DNA of 54,632 nucleotides from Oceanobacillus caeni (GCF_019037185.1 NZ_JAHHXM010000021.1:1-54632); one strand, 5' to 3'; counted from the stretch's first letter, positions 18,783-28,530 are shown. Translations and numbers: made by a program. Notes: generated by a model from the letters alone, not told the origin.

Positions 18783-19313
18783 ATGAAAGTGGAAAAATTT
18801 AAAAAGGCAACATTCGCAGGCGGCTGCTTCTGGTGTATGGTTAAACCCTTTGACAGGTGGGATGGAGTTCATCAGATCATCTCCGGTTATACTGGTGGTC
18901 ACGTGGAGAACCCAACTTATGAACAAGTTAAAAAAGGAGATACCGGTCATTATGAAGCTGTTGAGATCACCTATGATCCTTCTATCATGAGTTATGAAAC
19001 AATACTTGACCTATATTGGAAGCAAATTGATCCAACAGATGCGGGTGGGCAATTTCAGGATCGTGGTGATCAATATCGTACAGCCATTTTTTACCATGAT
19101 GACGAACAAAAATTATTAGCTCAAAATTCCAAACAATCACTTGATCTAAGCGGAAAGTTTTCAAAACCTATCGTTACACAAATTCTTCCAGCTGTAGCAT
19201 TCTATCCAGCAGAAGAATACCATCAGGACTTTTACAAGAAAAATGAAAAGGAATATAAAGAAGATCGCGCTAAGTCGGGTAGAGATGAGTTTATTGAGAA
19301 GGTTTGGAATTAG
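18783..19313 (+). CDS. msrA: Peptide methionine (S)-S-oxide reductase
   Basis: MsrA, repairing S-oxidised methionine. 'GGCFWC' at residues 13-18 holds the catalytic Cys; 'GDTGHYEAVEITYDP' and 'QYRTAIFYHD' are family motifs. 176 residues, full length. GGGGGAAA is just upstream of the ATG. No msrB is fused or adjacent. Confidence 0.96.
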   Translation: MKVEKFKKATFAGGCFWCMVKPFDRWDGVHQIISGYTGGHVENPTYEQVKKGDTGHYEAVEITYDPSIMSYETILDLYWKQIDPTDAGGQFQDRGDQYRTAIFYHDDEQKLLAQNSKQSLDLSGKFSKPIVTQILPAVAFYPAEEYHQDFYKKNEKEYKEDRAKSGRDEFIEKVWN

Positions 19314-19346
19314 ACTTGCGTTACAGATATAAATAGAATTAGAAAA

Positions 19347-19391
19347 TAAGGGATGACACATATTATCATGACTAATTTGTGTTATCCCTTT
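19347..19391. terminator. msrA terminator
   Basis: AAGGGATGACACA pairs with TGTGTTATCCCTT and is followed by TTT on the plus strand; it could also serve minus-strand transcripts. Confidence 0.75.
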
Positions 19392-19435
19392 TATTGCTTA
19401 ATACTTGAATAAACCTATTACACTAAGGCTTTTGT

Positions 19436-19845
19436 TCACAAGATTTCTTTGTTTTTGAGATATTTTTTATTTCCAACACCCAATAAGATGACAGCTATAA
19501 CAAAAAAACAACATTCCAATGAAAAATCCTCGACCTGAATCAAGAAATACTAATTCAATGATCATACTAACCCCAGCAAGAATAAAGCTTATTCATTAAA
19601 CCGTTATAGACCATTAGGAAAATTCCTTTCTTTACATTACCTTGTTTAAAATGGACAAATCCCCATTCAGTAATCTTCTTATTGTAGATATACGCCCTTT
19701 TCTCGAACAACGTTTAACCAAAAATCTTAAAGAGAAAAGGTATTGCTATCATCAGAAGTGAGCCTACAATAGTCACAGATATAATTTTAGTTATATGCCT
19801 TTTAACTTCCTCTTCCAAAAAAGCACCCCCATAATCTGGCCCAAT
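19436..19845 (-). pseudogene. Decayed small membrane protein
   Basis: Fragments in different minus-strand frames read like one small membrane protein: 'VKRHITKIISVTIVGSLL', then 'YNKKITEWGFVHFKQG', then 'GFFIGMLFF', and finally 'VIAVILLGVGNKKYLKN' after a shift at a T run near 19500. A hydrophobic/charged alternation suggests two to four membrane segments. The family was not identified. The rest of the 19314-20006 gap holds only a 9-bp-arm palindrome at 19877-19908. Confidence 0.4.
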
Positions 19846-20006
19846 TTAGGAATAGTATTTATTCAGATAAGCGCCCATAACCTCGCCCTGGATTTTGAAC
19901 GAGGTTATACGTGTTTAAAGCTATAAAATTAAATAACTTTATTGTCACCTTGGAGTCAAAATTTCTATCATCGATTTGAAGAAACTGTTCAGCTATTAGA
20001 TTCTAT

Positions 20007-21068
20007 TTAAAAAACACCTTCCATCATTCGATGAATTAATTCCCCTACTGTCTGGCTTTTAGCAAGACGTGGACTTTGACCAGACCAAAGTGACATATAT
20101 TCCTTGTTTTGTTGCTCTTTTGCTACTTTCCGAATCGGGTTTGTTAAGTAATTTTGAACCGGATATTCAGGAAGATCCTTTTCCTTCTCTTTCATCTCTT
20201 GGATAAATTGATTCTTTAATCCTCTTGCCGCTTTTCCAGAAAAGGAACGGGTTAAGGTTGTTTCATCTTCTGACGCATTTAAAATCGCTTCCTTATGGAG
20301 TTCATTCGCGCCGCTTTCCTTACACGTTAAAAATGCAGTTCCCATTTGAACGGCTTTTGCCCCTAGAAACATCACAGCCCTTAACCCCCGACTATCCATT
20401 ATTCCACCAGCAGCAACTACAGGAATATCTACTGCGTCTGCTACCTGAGGAACAAGTGACATCGTTCCAACGGCACCATCCTCTGACTCATTTAAAAATG
20501 AGCCTCGATGCCCCCCAGCCTCATAGCCTTGCGCAACGACGACATCCATTCCCAACTCTTCTATTAAAATCGCTTCTTTTACTGTAGTAGCGGTCCCCAC
20601 TAAAATTATATCTTTATTTTTTAACTGTTGAATCGTTTCTTTAGATGGCACCCCAAAAGTGAAAGAACAAATCGGGACATTTTCCTCTATAATTACTTCC
20701 AGTTGTTTTTCATATTTTTGCTGGATACATTTAGGTGTAGGGATTTCTAAAAGCATGTTTTCATCAATCGATAACGTATTATAGATTGATTCTAATGATT
20801 TTTTTGACCCTTCAATCGTTTCCTCGGTGACATGAAAGTCATTAGGTACAAAGACGTTTACACCAAAGTTGTTTTCAGTTTTCTGTTTAATTTCATGAAT
20901 ACATGTTCTTAAGTTTCCCGGACTCATATATCCAGCACCAATCATTCCTAAAGCCCCATGATTCGAAACCGCAGATACTAACTCAGGAGTAGTAATTCCA
21001 CCGGCCATCGGTGCTTGAATAATCGGATAGGTAATATCAAATAGTTCGGCCACTTTATTTCGCAGCAT
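20007..21068 (-). CDS. Nitronate monooxygenase family flavoprotein
   Basis: A 353-residue FMN-dependent TIM-barrel protein of the 2-nitropropane dioxygenase/FabK superfamily. 'YPIIQAPMAGGITTPEL' is the N-terminal signature, 'QGYEAGGHRG' carries the catalytic His, and 'VVAAGGIMDSRGL' and 'GAKAVQMGTAFL' bind the phosphate of FMN. Nitronate oxidation is the family activity; an enoyl-ACP reductase role (FabK) is less likely outside a fab cluster. Apparently monocistronic. Confidence 0.85.
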   Translation of the reverse strand: MLRNKVAELFDITYPIIQAPMAGGITTPELVSAVSNHGALGMIGAGYMSPGNLRTCIHEIKQKTENNFGVNVFVPNDFHVTEETIEGSKKSLESIYNTLSIDENMLLEIPTPKCIQQKYEKQLEVIIEENVPICSFTFGVPSKETIQQLKNKDIILVGTATTVKEAILIEELGMDVVVAQGYEAGGHRGSFLNESEDGAVGTMSLVPQVADAVDIPVVAAGGIMDSRGLRAVMFLGAKAVQMGTAFLTCKESGANELHKEAILNASEDETTLTRSFSGKAARGLKNQFIQEMKEKEKDLPEYPVQNYLTNPIRKVAKEQQNKEYMSLWSGQSPRLAKSQTVGELIHRMMEGVF

Positions 21069-21137
21069 CGTTACACCTCATTTTAAGAATATAAGTTATT
21101 TAATATATTCTCTATTCATAAGGAAAAATCCTTTTTC

Positions 21138-21842
21138 TTACAAGCAATTACATGCCGAAATAAAGTTTTTATATATATTCATGGACACTTCATCTGTCAT
21201 GGATTCCGGATGCCATTGGACCCCTAGTACAAAGGAGTGATGTTTACTTTCTATCGCTTCAATTACCCCATCATTCGCTACTCCACTTATTTGAAATTCC
21301 TTTGGGACAGAGCGATTAGCTTGATGATGAAAACTATTTACTTTTATTTTTTTTTTATTCGTTATTTGATGAAGCAGAGAGGTTTTTCGCACGTTGACAA
21401 AATGTGACCCGTGATCACGTGGGGAGTTTTGGGTATGCTGCAGGACATGATCATTTATTTGTGCGTAAATATCTTGGTACATATCTCCACCTGCCGCAAG
21501 ATTTATTATTTGGCTTCCTCTACATATGCCAAGAATCGGTTTATCCATGGATAGCATTTTCTTCGTTAATTCTATTTCAAAAAAATCACGTTCGGGGATA
21601 ATTGTTCCAAGTTTTTGATGTGGTTCTTCCCCAAATAAGGTTGGATCAATATCATATCCGCCGGTTGCATATAATCCATCGATTCGTTTAGCAATTTGTT
21701 CAATATCTGTATTTTGTGATAAAAACGGAAGAATCACTGGAATACCACCAGCGTTTATTATTGCCTTTATGTTATCGTTTTTCGTCATATAATAAGAACG
21801 ATCCACTTCCATCGAACATGTCACACCAATGAATGGTTTCAA
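21138..21842 (-). CDS. Class I glutamine amidotransferase-like hydrolase (peptidase C26)
   Basis: A 234-residue protein of the gamma-glutamyl-GABA hydrolase/PuuD group. 'GICRGSQIINLAAGG' contains the nucleophilic Cys, 'VQWHPE' the His and Glu. Family members cleave gamma-glutamyl amides; the substrate here is unknown. There is no puu or guanine-catabolic operon around it. It lies 70 bp from the nitronate monooxygenase gene and may be co-transcribed. Confidence 0.85.
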   Translation of the reverse strand: MKPFIGVTCSMEVDRSYYMTKNDNIKAIINAGGIPVILPFLSQNTDIEQIAKRIDGLYATGGYDIDPTLFGEEPHQKLGTIIPERDFFEIELTKKMLSMDKPILGICRGSQIINLAAGGDMYQDIYAQINDHVLQHTQNSPRDHGSHFVNVRKTSLLHQITNKKKIKVNSFHHQANRSVPKEFQISGVANDGVIEAIESKHHSFVLGVQWHPESMTDEVSMNIYKNFISACNCL

Positions 21843-21944
21843 ATGGAATTCCTCCTTCCTATCGCTGATTCCATTATGATACTTACATTAAAGCATTGAT
21901 CCTTTGGTGTATTTTATACAACTATTTATGAAATGTGTTTGCTT

Positions 21945-21985
21945 TTTAAAAACCGGAAACTCCACGATGGAATTTCCGGCTTAAT
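21945..21985 (-). terminator. Chemoreceptor terminator
   Basis: GCCGGAAATTCC pairs with GGAGTTTCCGG on the minus strand, followed by TTTTT, just past the receptor stop. Confidence 0.85.
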
Positions 21986-21993
21986 CAGCAACA

Positions 21994-23691
21994 CTATAAT
22001 TTAAATTTACTCACAATCTTATTCAATTCATTGGATAAATCAACAAGATGTGTAGATCGATCGGCTGTTTCCTCGATGGATGCCGTAGTTTCTTCTGAGG
22101 CTGCAGAAACACCTTGTGCATTTGATGCCATAGATTCATTCGTCTGTTCTAGTCGTTTAACTTGTTGAATCATAGTTTCAGATGTTGTCGCTTCTTCATG
22201 TGTTAGTTCGGACAATCCGCTAATTTCCTCAGCAATATTCAGAACTGCAGTTTGAATATTTTCAAGAGCTTCTCCTGTTTCTATAACCGACTTTTCACCA
22301 GCTTCTACATTTTTATGATTATCCTCAATCGTTTCAACTGTACCGACAATATTAGAGGTAATCTTGGAAATGACCTTTTCAACTCCGGAAGCTTCCTTGT
22401 TTGACTGTTCCGCTAACTTTCTAATTTCATTAGCAACAACAGCGAATCCCCTGCCTTGTTCACCTGCTCGAGCAGCTTCAATGGCAGCATTTAACGCCAA
22501 AAGATTCGTCTGTTCGGCAATTCTTGTAATCGTTTCAGTAATTTGTTGAATCTCATTTGTATAGGCGTTTAATTCTTCTATTGCTTGTTTTGTATCAGAA
22601 GAAGAACGTTTAATCGTGTTTATTTGTTCTACAATTTCATTAACCTTCTGAATTCCTGTTTTCGCTGTTTCCATTGTGTATTCTGCACTTTTCACACTTA
22701 CGTCTGCTTTTTCTCTTGATGATTGAATTAACTCGGCCAAATTCATTAATGAACTTGAAACATCTGTTGTCATGTCTGCCCCTTCTGAAGTACCAGCAGC
22801 AATTTCCTCCATGTTCTGAGAAACATGACTAAGCGCCATCTTTATCTCTTGCATGGATATAGAAGTGTCATTTGCATTACTAGATAAATTATGTGATGCC
22901 TCTTTTATCGTAACGATGATTTCTCTTAAATTATCAGACATATAATCTAAATTACGAGCTAGGTCACCAACTTCATCCTTGCTATTTACATTTACTTCTT
23001 TCTTCGTAATATCACCATTTGCGATTTTGTTGGTTTGTTCAATTAGACTTGAAATAGGTTTCGTTTTCTTTCTAATTATATAAATCGTAATAGCAGCTGC
23101 TAGCAATAGAGGAATCATTCCAACTAGAATGCCTTCTTTCACCACATCCCAAGTACGATCTGTAACAATATTCGCATCAAAATCTATGACACTAATAGCG
23201 ACCAACTCTTTCGTAGAATCATGATCTTCAAAAATAGGAGCATATCCAGAAATTCTTTCAATCCCACCATATTCGTAAATCTCTGAATATGTAGAATGCT
23301 TCGTTTCCTTTAATGTTTTTATAGCTTCTTCATCCATTGGAAAGCTATCCCCAATTTGAAAGCCATCTGCTTTTAAATTGTCATCTAATGCTAGTATTTT
23401 ACCATCTAAACTAAGAATATAATGACTTTCAAAAATATCCTTATGATCCACTGTCCAATTTAGCGTTTCACCAATTTCGTTGTTTCGATTTTCATTTTTC
23501 AAATCTTCAATATCATCTGTCGTCAAAAGTCCAGTTGTGATGTTCGCACAGCCATAAGCTTCAATTCCAGCTGCTTTGTAGAGACTGTTATAAGCAGTTC
23601 TATATGTAGTAAAACCATTAATAATAACAGTAGCTATAATGACACCTAGTATAATAATTCCTAAGTTCCATGTTAGCGATTTCCTTTTCAT
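21994..23691 (-). CDS. Methyl-accepting chemotaxis protein
   Basis: A 565-residue transmembrane chemoreceptor. A membrane segment at about residues 9-28 is followed by an extracellular sensor (about 30-185, with a Cache-like '[15 protein letters not shown]' strand), a second segment at about 188-207, a HAMP domain ('[18 protein letters not shown]'), and the cytoplasmic signalling coiled coil with the hairpin tip motif '[18 protein letters not shown]'. The ligand is unknown. It lies between the GATase gene and pbuG as a separate unit with its own terminator. Confidence 0.93.
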   Translation of the reverse strand: MKRKSLTWNLGIIILGVIIATVIINGFTTYRTAYNSLYKAAGIEAYGCANITTGLLTTDDIEDLKNENRNNEIGETLNWTVDHKDIFESHYILSLDGKILALDDNLKADGFQIGDSFPMDEEAIKTLKETKHSTYSEIYEYGGIERISGYAPIFEDHDSTKELVAISVIDFDANIVTDRTWDVVKEGILVGMIPLLLAAAITIYIIRKKTKPISSLIEQTNKIANGDITKKEVNVNSKDEVGDLARNLDYMSDNLREIIVTIKEASHNLSSNANDTSISMQEIKMALSHVSQNMEEIAAGTSEGADMTTDVSSSLMNLAELIQSSREKADVSVKSAEYTMETAKTGIQKVNEIVEQINTIKRSSSDTKQAIEELNAYTNEIQQITETITRIAEQTNLLALNAAIEAARAGEQGRGFAVVANEIRKLAEQSNKEASGVEKVISKITSNIVGTVETIEDNHKNVEAGEKSVIETGEALENIQTAVLNIAEEISGLSELTHEEATTSETMIQQVKRLEQTNESMASNAQGVSAASEETTASIEETADRSTHLVDLSNELNKIVSKFKL

Positions 23692-23762
23692 AGCTTACCA
23701 CCCCCAACATATAATACCATAATATGACAAAAAGCACCGTGACTTTAGTCACAAAAAGAATA

Positions 23763-23807
23763 ATAAAAAAGAGCTAGGACTTAAACAAAAAGTCCCAACT
23801 CTTTTTG
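23763..23807 (-). terminator. pbuG terminator
   Basis: AAAAAGAGTTGGGACTT and AAGTCCTAGCTCTTTTTT form a long stem with a T run on the minus strand, 31 bp after the pbuG stop. Confidence 0.88.
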
Positions 23808-23837
23808 AAATTTTCTAACTCCAGCACTTTTCTTCAT

Positions 23838-25142
23838 TTAACTCAAGAAGATAAAGTACAAGACAAACACAACGAAAAGAAAGTACATGATTGGGTGGAT
23901 TTCCTTCGCGCGTCCTTTTACAATCATGGTAATTGGATAGAAAATAAATCCAACCGCAATTCCTGTTGCGATACTATATGTTAATGGCATCATTAGAACA
24001 ACAAAGAATGCAGGTACAGCAATCTCGAATTTATCCCATTCAATTTGTTTCAATTGATTTGCCATCATCACACCGACAATAATTAATGCTGGCGCCGTTA
24101 CCTCCGTAGTGATAATCCCAAGTAATGGGGAAAAGAATAATGCTAATATAAAGAATCCTGCCGCTACGACTGCGGTGAATCCTGTTCTACCACCAACTCC
24201 AACTCCTGCTGTAGATTCAACAAAGGAGGTTGTTGTTGAAGTTCCAACGACAGATCCTACAACAGTCGCAGTTGAATCAGCAAATAACGCTTTGCCAGCA
24301 CGTGGTAGTTTATTATCCTTCACTAATCCTGCTTGAGTCGCAACAGCCATTAATGTTCCCGCTGTATCGAAAAAGTCAACGAATAAGAAAGTTAAAATAA
24401 CAACAAGCATTTCAATCGTAAAGATATCACCAAAATGAGTGAATGCTTGACCAAATGTAGGGGCTATACTTGGAACGGCACCTACAATATCACCGATCCC
24501 TCTTGGAATTGGAACTAAACCAAAGATCATTCCTACAATAGCCGTAATAATCATTCCATAAAATATTCCAGCGCGAATCCCTTTCGTTAAAAGAATAACA
24601 GAAACAACGAGCCCAAAAATAGTTAATAATACAGTTGGTGATGTGATGTCTCCAATAGCTAGAAACGTTGCTTCGTCAGCTACTACAATCCCTGATTTTG
24701 TTAGACCAATAAAAGCAATGAACAAACCAATACCGGCCCCAACAGCCATCTTCAAGTTATGAGGTATCGCGTTAATGATGATTTCACGAAGTCCTGTCAA
24801 CGTTAAAACAATAAATATAAGTCCTGAAGCTAATACTCCTGATAATGCAGTTTCCCAAGGAATTCCATAACCTAAAACAACCGTATAAGCAAAAAATGCA
24901 TTTAATCCCATTCCTGGCGCGAGAACTACCGGATACTTTGCAATAATCCCCATAAGTAAAGTACCAACTGCAGCTGCCACAGCAGTAGCCACAAAGACAG
25001 CACCCTGATCCATGCCCGCATCAGATAGCACCGACGGGTTAACAAATAATATATACGCCATCGCTAGAAATGTCGTTAATCCAGCTGTAAACTCAGTTCT
25101 ATAACTAGTGCCAAGTTTATCAAATTGAAAGTACTCTTTCAT
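23838..25142 (-). CDS. pbuG: Guanine/hypoxanthine permease
   Basis: A 434-residue AzgA-type NCS2 purine permease with 12 or more membrane segments. 'FLAMAYILFVNPSVL', 'APGMGLNAFFAYTVV' and 'ESTAGVGVGGRTGFTAV' are typical. It imports guanine and hypoxanthine for salvage. The 5' leader carries a guanine riboswitch, and PurBoxes lie upstream of the promoter, so both control layers of the pur operon apply. In B. subtilis this gene neighbours guaA; here about 20 kb of accessory DNA separates them. Confidence 0.94.
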   Translation of the reverse strand: MKEYFQFDKLGTSYRTEFTAGLTTFLAMAYILFVNPSVLSDAGMDQGAVFVATAVAAAVGTLLMGIIAKYPVVLAPGMGLNAFFAYTVVLGYGIPWETALSGVLASGLIFIVLTLTGLREIIINAIPHNLKMAVGAGIGLFIAFIGLTKSGIVVADEATFLAIGDITSPTVLLTIFGLVVSVILLTKGIRAGIFYGMIITAIVGMIFGLVPIPRGIGDIVGAVPSIAPTFGQAFTHFGDIFTIEMLVVILTFLFVDFFDTAGTLMAVATQAGLVKDNKLPRAGKALFADSTATVVGSVVGTSTTTSFVESTAGVGVGGRTGFTAVVAAGFFILALFFSPLLGIITTEVTAPALIIVGVMMANQLKQIEWDKFEIAVPAFFVVLMMPLTYSIATGIAVGFIFYPITMIVKGRAKEIHPIMYFLFVVFVLYFIFLS

Positions 25143-25173
25143 TCCTTTTCCTCCTCATCGCTTTTTCAAAAAT

Positions 25174-25204
25174 AAAAAACACCCATGTTACCAACAAGAG
25201 TGCT
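25174..25204 (-). terminator. Attenuator in the pbuG leader
   Basis: On the minus strand CACTCTTGTT pairs with AACATGGGTG (one mismatch) followed by TTTTTT. The alternative partner is the aptamer P1 strand: CTACGCAG (25250-25257) can pair with CTGCCGTAG (about 25202-25210), which would disrupt this terminator. Confidence 0.8.
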
Positions 25205-25249
25205 ACGGCAGAAAAAAGGCAATGAAAGATCCTTTCATCCCAATATCTC

Positions 25250-25317
25250 TGCGTAGTCAAACTATTTACGGTAGTTTAGTAGAAACTCTTGGGCCATATC
25301 CCCGAGATTATACGCGT
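25250..25317 (-). promoter_or_regulatory. Guanine-class purine riboswitch upstream of pbuG
   Basis: The minus strand shows P1 arms around CGCGTATAATCTCG and GACTACGCAG, the core GTTTCTACTAAACTACCGTA, and the guanine-type C in GACTACG. Confidence 0.95.
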
Positions 25318-25338
25318 TTTTATTTAATTTACAGTATT

Positions 25339-25367
25339 ATATTACTAATAACGTGGACTTATGTCAA
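25339..25367 (-). promoter_or_regulatory. pbuG promoter
   Basis: TTGACA (25362-25367) and TAATAT (25339-25344), 17-bp spacer, on the minus strand, directly before the aptamer. Confidence 0.75.
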
Positions 25368-25370
25368 TAG

Positions 25371-25413
25371 AAGTCGAACGTTGTTTTTAAATATTAGTAT
25401 ATTGTTCGAATTT
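25371..25413 (-). promoter_or_regulatory. PurR operator upstream of pbuG
   Basis: On the minus strand AAATTCGAACAAT (25401-25413) matches the PurBox with one change, and GTTCG of an inverted partner lies 24 bp away (25375-25379). The geometry matches the purE operator in this window. Confidence 0.75.
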
Positions 25414-25450
25414 AAAAAAGCCAGCGAAGATATGCTTTTCACTGGTTTTC
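25414..25450 (-). terminator. Terminator of the cupin gene cluster
   Basis: AACCAGTGAA and TTCGCTGGCTT pair on the minus strand with TTTTTT following, 31 bp after the cupin stop. Confidence 0.75.
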
Positions 25451-25480
25451 CTATGTTTATCTATCATTTTAACAATCAAA

Positions 25481-25882
25481 TTAAAGTTTATTATACTCCT
25501 CATCCGACACTGCTTCTAACCATTCGTTAGAAGCACCTTCCGCTGGGACTTCAATGGCAAGATGTGTAAACCAGCTGTCTTTTGTTGCTCCATGCCAATG
25601 TTTTACTTCCGGTGCGATGTGTACAACATCGCCTGCTTTCAATTTTTGTGCAGGTTTTCCCCACTCTTGATAGTAACCTTCTCCAGCTGTGACAAGTAGG
25701 ATTTGCCCACCTTTGTGGTGAATATGCCAATTATTTCGGCAAGCAGGTTCAAACGTTACATTTCCAACAGTCACCCCGGAAGTTGAAAGCATATTTAAGT
25801 AACTTTGTCCGATAAAATACTGTGCAAACTGTTCATTCTTTTCTCCGATTGGAAATATTGTATCGTGATTTTCATTACTCAT
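25481..25882 (-). CDS. Cupin-domain protein
   Basis: A 133-residue single cupin. Motif 1 is 'NNWHIHHKGGQILLV' and motif 2 'KAGDVVHIAPEVKHWHG', giving four candidate metal ligands. Start 25882 (MSNENHD) has GGAGAG 8 bp upstream and is preferred to the earlier in-frame codon. Such cupins recur beside carboxymuconolactone decarboxylase-like and flavodoxin genes under LysR regulators. Substrate unknown. Confidence 0.82.
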   Translation of the reverse strand: MSNENHDTIFPIGEKNEQFAQYFIGQSYLNMLSTSGVTVGNVTFEPACRNNWHIHHKGGQILLVTAGEGYYQEWGKPAQKLKAGDVVHIAPEVKHWHGATKDSWFTHLAIEVPAEGASNEWLEAVSDEEYNKL

Positions 25883-25921
25883 ATTATCTCTCCATTCTTT
25901 CATTTAAGATTGATAAGTCTT

Positions 25922-26647
25922 TTATTTATAATTAACTAGGTATCTTAACCAAACGCAGCCATCCTCTTTTGCTTCTACATCTTTTAATGAAAAACTTACC
26001 GGCGTATCATCGGATAAGCCTTCTTTTGTTTCAAAAAGTGATGGAGCATCGGCTGATCCATCTGCTGAAGGGCTGATTACGATGCTCACTTCATCACAAA
26101 GCCCCGCTTGGATAAATGACCAGTTAAGGACACCGCCGCCTCCTAACATCAAGTTATCAATATGAAATAACTCTTTTAGTTTTTGCACTACGACATTATA
26201 GTCAAGCTTATCTTTCCCAGCGATAATATAAGATATATTTAACTTTCGGAGCATTGCTTTATATTCATTGCTCGCCTTTTTTGTCAATACTTCCAAGACA
26301 TGTGCTTTTGTATCTTGATATTTTAATACATTGCTTGTCCAGCCAAGTTTGCCAGAAGGATCCACAGATACATAGTATTTATCTAAGTCAGTATCTACGA
26401 CAAAATCGCCTTCAGGAACAGTTGGTGCATCCTTGTCTAAATCAGGCTTTTGATACTTGGTAAAATTATCATCCGTTGTGGTACGTCCAGACAACCAACC
26501 TTGATGACGATAATGCGGATTTTCTCCAAAAGCAAGATCATAAAACAATTTCCCACTTTTTTTGCCTTCTGGGGTTCCCATAAATTTCCTGATTATTTTC
26601 CCATCAACGGATACTTCCATATGACAAAAGATGTAAGGTCTATTCAT
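25922..26647 (-). CDS. RibD C-terminal/dihydrofolate reductase-like protein
   Basis: A 241-residue protein with the RibD_C fold: 'CHMEVSVDGKII' at the N terminus, 'GGGGVLNWSFIQAGLCDEVSIVISP' region near residues 168-190 with the nucleotide-binding glycine run. Likely an NADPH-dependent reductase of unknown substrate, not the true FolA or RibD. Second to last gene in the LysR-led cluster. Confidence 0.78.
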   Translation of the reverse strand: MNRPYIFCHMEVSVDGKIIRKFMGTPEGKKSGKLFYDLAFGENPHYRHQGWLSGRTTTDDNFTKYQKPDLDKDAPTVPEGDFVVDTDLDKYYVSVDPSGKLGWTSNVLKYQDTKAHVLEVLTKKASNEYKAMLRKLNISYIIAGKDKLDYNVVVQKLKELFHIDNLMLGGGGVLNWSFIQAGLCDEVSIVISPSADGSADAPSLFETKEGLSDDTPVSFSLKDVEAKEDGCVWLRYLVNYK

Positions 26648-26686
26648 TCTACCTCTCCTCTTTATTCCAATTATTTTATCTTTTAA

Positions 26687-27004
26687 TTATTCCCCATAAA
26701 TTTCTTTCGCAATATTAAAAGCGGACCATGCTTTTGGCCATCCCGTATAAAAGGCTAAATGCGTAATTATTTCTGAGATTTCTTCTTTTGTTACGCCATT
26801 TTGTTTGGCAATCTTCATATGTGCTTCCAATTGCGGGAATGCGCCTTGCGTTAATAAACTGGAGCAGGTAATCATACTACGGTCACGAGGGGATAATTCT
26901 TTTTCTCTTGACCATACCTCTCCAAATAATACATCATCGTTCAGTTCTGCAAATTTGGGTGCGAATTCACCTAATTGATTACGACCGGCTGTTTGTTTTG
27001 CCAT
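26687..27004 (-). CDS. Carboxymuconolactone decarboxylase family protein
   Basis: A 105-residue AhpD-like helical protein: 'ELSPRDRSMITCSSL' and 'HMKIAKQNGVTKEEI' followed by 'THLAFYTGWPKAW'. It has a single Cys and no CxxC pair, so AhpD-type thiol peroxidase activity is unlikely; the true decarboxylase role is also unproven. Between flavodoxin and RibD-like genes. Confidence 0.85.
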   Translation of the reverse strand: MAKQTAGRNQLGEFAPKFAELNDDVLFGEVWSREKELSPRDRSMITCSSLLTQGAFPQLEAHMKIAKQNGVTKEEISEIITHLAFYTGWPKAWSAFNIAKEIYGE

Positions 27005-27040
27005 ACTTTTTCCTCCTTCTTTTATGAAAAATATCTTTTT

Positions 27041-27550
27041 TTAACCAATATGTGATATCCAATGCATCACGGCCCTATCTGCCTTGGCAACCTTCGATCC
27101 ATGAATAGCTAATCCTTGTTTGATAGTGGAGTTAGGGCAGCTTTCCCGCAAATCATCCATGCTAGTGCCTAATGCACTACCTTCATGCGTACAAAAAGGA
27201 TATAGTATCTTTCCAGACAGATCATAATCTTCTAGAAAGCTGGCAATAACCATTGGATATGTTCCGCACCAATTAGGGTACCCAATAATGATTTCCTTAA
27301 ATTTCGATAAATCAAAGGTCCCTAATTTGTATTTAGGTCTTGCTTGTTTTGCCTTTTCCGTTTTCGCACAATCTACCGTTTCCTGATAGTTCTCGGGGTA
27401 TTCGTTTATAGGTGTAATTTCAATTGCATCCATATTTAATTGTGCTGCAATTTTATTTGCAATTATGGCGGTATTTCCCATATCCACACTACGGATTTCA
27501 CCATTCATCATATTTTCATGCTTACGAGAAAAATATAGGACAATTGGCAA
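27041..27550 (-). CDS. Flavodoxin
   Basis: A 169-residue flavodoxin-fold protein. 'MPIVLYFSRKHENM' is a modified N-terminal FMN phosphate loop, 'IIIGYPNWCGTYPMVIASFL' the second FMN contact and 'LYPFCTHEGSALGTSMDDL' the third. It is probably the electron carrier for the neighbouring reductase genes. 95 bp after the LysR gene. Confidence 0.88.
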   Translation of the reverse strand: MPIVLYFSRKHENMMNGEIRSVDMGNTAIIANKIAAQLNMDAIEITPINEYPENYQETVDCAKTEKAKQARPKYKLGTFDLSKFKEIIIGYPNWCGTYPMVIASFLEDYDLSGKILYPFCTHEGSALGTSMDDLRESCPNSTIKQGLAIHGSKVAKADRAVMHWISHIG

Positions 27551-27645
27551 TGAATCACCTGCTTCTTAAACATGTAATAATTTTTTCTATAAATATATGA
27601 TACATCGCGATGTGTCGCCCGGCTAATGCTTATCGGAAAACAGGT

Positions 27646-28530
27646 TCATGCTTCAAAGGCATTCTTCATTCTCCGTATAAATTCATTGACTACCGGGGAA
27701 AAGGAACGATTCTTCTTCCATGCAACCACGCACTCTGTTTCAATTGTTGGATAGAGCGGAACAAAGGTAAGATTCTTAACATGTCGACTCATTACTGACC
27801 CTTCAATCGTTAATGCCGATCCCACTCTGTTTTCCACTAAAGAAAAAACATTAAATATCAGATTATAGGTTCCTACAATGTTCATCTGTTCAATAGAGAC
27901 ATTCATCCAATCCGCAATCATCTTCTGTACTTCTTTTCTTGCGGAACAAAGCAAAGGAACTCCAATCAAATCTTCCGGTACCATTTTCTTTTTCTGCGCT
28001 AAAAAAGATTCATTAGAAACCAAAAGACCCCATTTTTCCGTTCTGGGTAAGATAATTCGTTCATACTTGTCTGTCGGTATCGGTTCAAGTAGAACGGCAA
28101 GGTCAATCAATCCTTTATCTAACTTCTCTGTGATGTCATCGCTCGTCCCACTAAAGATATGAAAGATTACTTGTGGATAATCACGAACCATTTCTCCTAA
28201 CATCATCGCTAACGTATCCGAGTTATCTGCCTCTACACAACCAATCGAAATATGTCCACTAAATAATTGTTTTTTCTGATCCATAAATGCTTGTTCTGTT
28301 TGATCGGTAAGCGAGAGAATCTCTTGTGCTCGATCTTTTAAAAAAACACCAGCTTCCGTCAAAGTCATTTGTTTATTTTCTCTATAAAATAGCTCCGTCC
28401 CCAGCTCCTCTTCCAACTCTCTTAATTGTCGACTTAAGGTAGGTTGGGTGATGTGCAAAAGTTCCGCAGCTCTGGAAATGCTTCCTTCTTCAGCAATTGT
28501 CCAAAAGTATCTTAGTACCCTTATTTCCAT
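27646..28530 (-). CDS. LysR-type transcriptional regulator
   Basis: A 294-residue LTTR. The N-terminal wHTH is 'GSISRAAELLHITQPTLSRQ', followed by the linker helix and an effector domain ending near 'NEFIRRMKNAF'. Start 28530 (MEIRVLRYF) has GGGAGT upstream; the longer in-frame start is disfavoured. It is encoded on the same strand as, and just upstream of, the flavodoxin/CMD/RibD/cupin genes rather than divergently. It probably controls them; the inducer is unknown. Confidence 0.92.
   Translation of the reverse strand: MEIRVLRYFWTIAEEGSISRAAELLHITQPTLSRQLRELEEELGTELFYRENKQMTLTEAGVFLKDRAQEILSLTDQTEQAFMDQKKQLFSGHISIGCVEADNSDTLAMMLGEMVRDYPQVIFHIFSGTSDDITEKLDKGLIDLAVLLEPIPTDKYERIILPRTEKWGLLVSNESFLAQKKKMVPEDLIGVPLLCSARKEVQKMIADWMNVSIEQMNIVGTYNLIFNVFSLVENRVGSALTIEGSVMSRHVKNLTFVPLYPTIETECVVAWKKNRSFSPVVNEFIRRMKNAFEA

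Noticed and set aside
19877-19908. ATAACCTCG/CGAGGTTAT hairpin as a terminator of the nitronate monooxygenase gene
   Set aside because: It is almost 100 bp beyond the stop and has no T run on either strand; it remains an unexplained palindrome.
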